The notes under the pieces: generated by a model
Database searches by the model: none
Seen by the model: only the letters and a program-made list of their open reading frames with translations
What the model was told of the DNA's origin: nothing
Made by a program: the position numbers and the translations under genes
Source: Parapedobacter sp051400755
GTDB lineage: Bacteria; Bacteroidota; Bacteroidia; Sphingobacteriales; Sphingobacteriaceae
Assembly (NCBI RefSeq): GCF_051400755.1
Contig: NZ_JBLFFL010000001.1
Span: 992,001-1,056,000, forward strand
Direction: 5' to 3'
DNA length: 64,000 nucleotides
Shown here: positions 61,977 to 64,000 of the stretch, piece after piece
Layout: each line of letters begins with the position of its first letter
Numbering within the stretch: position 1 is the stretch's first letter

Positions 61977-62021
61977 AACCTGCATTTCATCGCCTTTGCG
62001 TAAGGCGCTGACATGCAGGTT
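61977..62021 (-). repeat. Long imperfect hairpin in the YfhO-gene leader
   Basis: Twenty-base arms at 61977-61996 and 62002-62021 pair with only two mismatches around a five-base loop. The outer nine pairs (AACCTGCAT with ATGCAGGTT) and inner six (CGCCTT with AAGGCG) are perfect. No T-run follows on either strand. A -7-like TAAGTTTG (62065-62058, minus strand) lies upstream, so the hairpin may fold in a roughly 105-base leader. Confidence 0.6.
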
Positions 62022-62114
62022 TCATTTATATCACTAAGGGTCTACATGACAACGGGTCAAACTTAGCCAAAATGCGTGGTATTCTTGAAGTCCTGACAAA
62101 TAAAAAATTCAAGC

Positions 62115-62801
62115 TCACTCGCCCTTTTGGATTAGCCGGTTGATATCTTTCAGCTCGCCAAACAGCACCAGAATATCGCCCGCCATCAGTACCGTATCCG
62201 ACTGCGCGATGCCGGTGGCTTCTTTCTTTATCGTTGTCTTACCCTTTACCAATGTTTCTGTCGCCCTGATCGTGGTGAGCACGATGACCTTGTATTTGTT
62301 GGTCAGATTCGCTTGCCTCAGTGTCATTCCCACGTATGCGGTAGGCACCTTGGTTTCAATGATGCTATACTTCTCCGATATTTTGAACGAATCTACGATG
62401 TCGATATTATCCAGCCGCATGGCCAGCCGATCGGCCGACTCCTCCTCGGGCATGATGTATTCATCGATATCCATGGCTTGCAGCACCGTCCGTTGCAAGT
62501 CTGACACGATCCGGCCAATAATGCGTTTCACGGAAAGCTGTTTCAACAGTGCTGTGGTCAACAGCGAAGCGCCTTCATCTTCACCAATCGCCACCACCGC
62601 CGCATGGGCATCCTTCAGCGGAAGCGAACTTACCGCATCGATGTCGGTGCTATCCATACACACCGTATGGGTGATCTTCTCCTTCAGCTGCTCCACTTTG
62701 GACAGCTGGTTGTCCACGCCGATCACCTCGTGACCCAATTCCGTCAGCCGGATGGCCAACGATTTGCCAAAATTCCCCAAGCCTAACACAATGTATTTCA
62801 T
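62115..62801 (-). CDS. trkA: TrkA/KtrA-type potassium channel regulator
   Basis: A 228-residue cytosolic protein with an RCK_N domain that binds NAD or ATP through the motif GLGNFG (residues 7-12) and HTVCMDSTD, and a C-terminal RCK_C domain from about 145 (VPTAYVGMTLRQANLTNKYK). It gates the potassium-uptake channel encoded upstream. The start is 14 bases after the trkH-like gene, and the pair form an operon. Single RCK modules are more like KtrA than the duplicated E. coli TrkA. Confidence 0.94.
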   Translation of the reverse strand: MKYIVLGLGNFGKSLAIRLTELGHEVIGVDNQLSKVEQLKEKITHTVCMDSTDIDAVSSLPLKDAHAAVVAIGEDEGASLLTTALLKQLSVKRIIGRIVSDLQRTVLQAMDIDEYIMPEEESADRLAMRLDNIDIVDSFKISEKYSIIETKVPTAYVGMTLRQANLTNKYKVIVLTTIRATETLVKGKTTIKKEATGIAQSDTVLMAGDILVLFGELKDINRLIQKGE

Positions 62802-62815
62802 AGTCTATCGCTGAT

Positions 62816-64000
62816 TTAAAACAATACCTTTTCCTCCGGATAAGAGAAATTTCTATTTTTCATGTTTTTGATTAACGCCACCAGCAAGGTCAGCATCCCC
62901 ACACGGCCGATAAACATGGTGCAGGTAATGATGATCTTGCCGCCGTCACTGAGCTGGGGCGTGATACCCAAACTCAGTCCGCAGGTCGCATATGCCGAAA
63001 AGCATTCAAATGCGATATCCAGCAGCCCCTTGTCGCCATCAGTGATCGTAAGCGCAAAAACGGCTACACCCAAGACCAATAAGGATAACATAATGATGGC
63101 AAACGCTTTGCTGACTGTATCGGCCGAAATTCTCCGTTTAAAAATTTCCAGATCATCCTTACCCCTTGCTAAGCTGATGACATTGAGGAAGGCAATGGCA
63201 AAGGTGGTGGTCTTGATGCCTCCGCCAGTCGATCCCGGCGAGGCGCCGATCCACATGAGCAACATGGTGAGCATAATGGTGGGAAACGTAAACTCACGCA
63301 TATCCGCAATATTGAATCCGGCCGTTCTTGCGGACGTACCCGTAAAAAAAGCTGACACCAGCTTGCCCCACAGTCCCTGGTGCTCCGCAAGGGTATGATC
63401 ATACTCCAGCATGAAGGTCGCCAGCGAACCGCAAACAATCAATATACCGCTGACCCACGCGATCAATCGCGAATTGAAGCTGATGACCCAAGCCCGGTAG
63501 ACAAACGGACGGCCGTAAAAAACTCTTTTGACGACATTGATGATCCACCGTTTGATAAACGCGTAGGTATTCAATACGATCGAAAAACCCAGCCCACCCA
63601 TGATGAATAACATCGCCAGGATCAGCTGCAAATTGTAATTGAATCGGAGCGATAATAGACCTTCAGGCGCCGTGGAAAATCCTGCATTACAAAACGCGGA
63701 TATGGAATGGAACAGGGCGAAGAATAACCGTTCGCCGCTGGACCCGAAGTCGTTGGCATCCATGCTGAAATAAATCAGCACAGCACCCACCGCTTCAAAG
63801 AACAACGTGATGAATACGATTTTAAACAAGGTGGTGATCACCGAACCTACTTTATTGTGGCCGAGCATCTCGCTATACATCAATTGATTCTTGTACGAGA
63901 ACCCGCCCGAAAAGAAGTACCCGAAAAACCCCGTAAAGGTCATGATGCCCAGCCCGCCCACTTGGATAAGCACCAGCAGTACGGTGTGACCGAATCCGGT
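62816..64000 (-). CDS. trkH: TrkH/KtrB-type potassium transporter (start lies beyond the window)
   Basis: The frame is open to the window edge, giving about 394 C-terminal residues. It holds repeated K-channel-like M1-P-M2 modules with selectivity-filter glycine in the segments AFCNAGFSTAPEGL, TGTSARTAGFNIADM and GASPGSTGGGIKTTT, and the last one near AYATCGLSLGITPQL. The conserved Arg near the last module is in TMFIGRVGMLTLLVALIKN. It forms the membrane channel for potassium uptake with the TrkA-like protein downstream. The start codon is outside the window; a GTG at 63973 is internal. Confidence 0.93.
   Translation of the reverse strand, partial: TGFGHTVLLVLIQVGGLGIMTFTGFFGYFFSGGFSYKNQLMYSEMLGHNKVGSVITTLFKIVFITLFFEAVGAVLIYFSMDANDFGSSGERLFFALFHSISAFCNAGFSTAPEGLLSLRFNYNLQLILAMLFIMGGLGFSIVLNTYAFIKRWIINVVKRVFYGRPFVYRAWVISFNSRLIAWVSGILIVCGSLATFMLEYDHTLAEHQGLWGKLVSAFFTGTSARTAGFNIADMREFTFPTIMLTMLLMWIGASPGSTGGGIKTTTFAIAFLNVISLARGKDDLEIFKRRISADTVSKAFAIIMLSLLVLGVAVFALTITDGDKGLLDIAFECFSAYATCGLSLGITPQLSDGGKIIITCTMFIGRVGMLTLLVALIKNMKNRNFSYPEEKVLF

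Overview
The window looks like chromosome of a Bacteroidota member, most probably of the Sphingobacteriaceae type (Parapedobacter/Olivibacter/Pedobacter relatives). This is inferred from the families present: large FtsX/MacB-type permeases without adjacent ATPases, an ExbB-ExbD-ExbD-TonB-PstS-TPR cluster, a short NuoG, a CarboxypepD_reg-like outer-membrane barrel, and promoters matching TTTG-N17-20-TAnnTTTG. No rRNA, tRNA, CRISPR array or intact insertion sequence was seen.

Layout. 1-4.7 kb: the end of an acyltransferase-3 membrane protein, an ankyrin lipoprotein, a membrane-anchored AraC regulator with TolB-like and TPR regions, and a DUF4143 ATPase. 4.7-22.6 kb: an accessory block of six paralogous two-module permeases arranged as three tandem pairs. 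Each pair is preceded by the same regulatory cassette: two 16-bp inverted repeats (TGTYCG-N4-YGAACA) 21-22 bp apart, then a GG-N10-GC/GT sigma-54-type promoter at fixed spacing. The block also holds two permease 3'-end remnants, one ATPase 3' remnant, a duplicated structured intergenic element, a MntA/HepT toxin-antitoxin pair and an SGNH hydrolase. 22.7-26.9 kb: a PAS histidine kinase, two NTase-like/HEPN proteins and a divergent S24 repressor-like gene whose probable operator sits inside the HEPN promoter. 27-30.6 kb: an ATP-grasp / alpha-E / transglutaminase operon.

30.6-43.7 kb: a complete respiratory complex I operon, nuoA to nuoN, on the minus strand, with a terminator-like hairpin and a second possible promoter between nuoA and nuoB. 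43.8-49.9 kb: the Ton energy-transduction cluster, minus strand, read from a recognisable promoter upstream of exbB. 50.2-64 kb: mostly housekeeping genes (SUI1 factor, lipid kinase, metK, fabD, M16 peptidase, an outer-membrane barrel with a DOMON-like partner, rnhB, YfhO-like protein, and the TrkA and TrkH potassium-uptake proteins, the last cut by the window end).

The most interesting signal is the repeated double-operator plus sigma-54 promoter cassette in front of permease pairs. It implies a dedicated enhancer-binding activator, not encoded here, controlling a recently expanded permease family. Pairs 1 and 3 have matching first and second members, so the operon appears to have duplicated as a unit. 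Shared C-terminal sequence and surviving 3' tails suggest ongoing recombination among copies.
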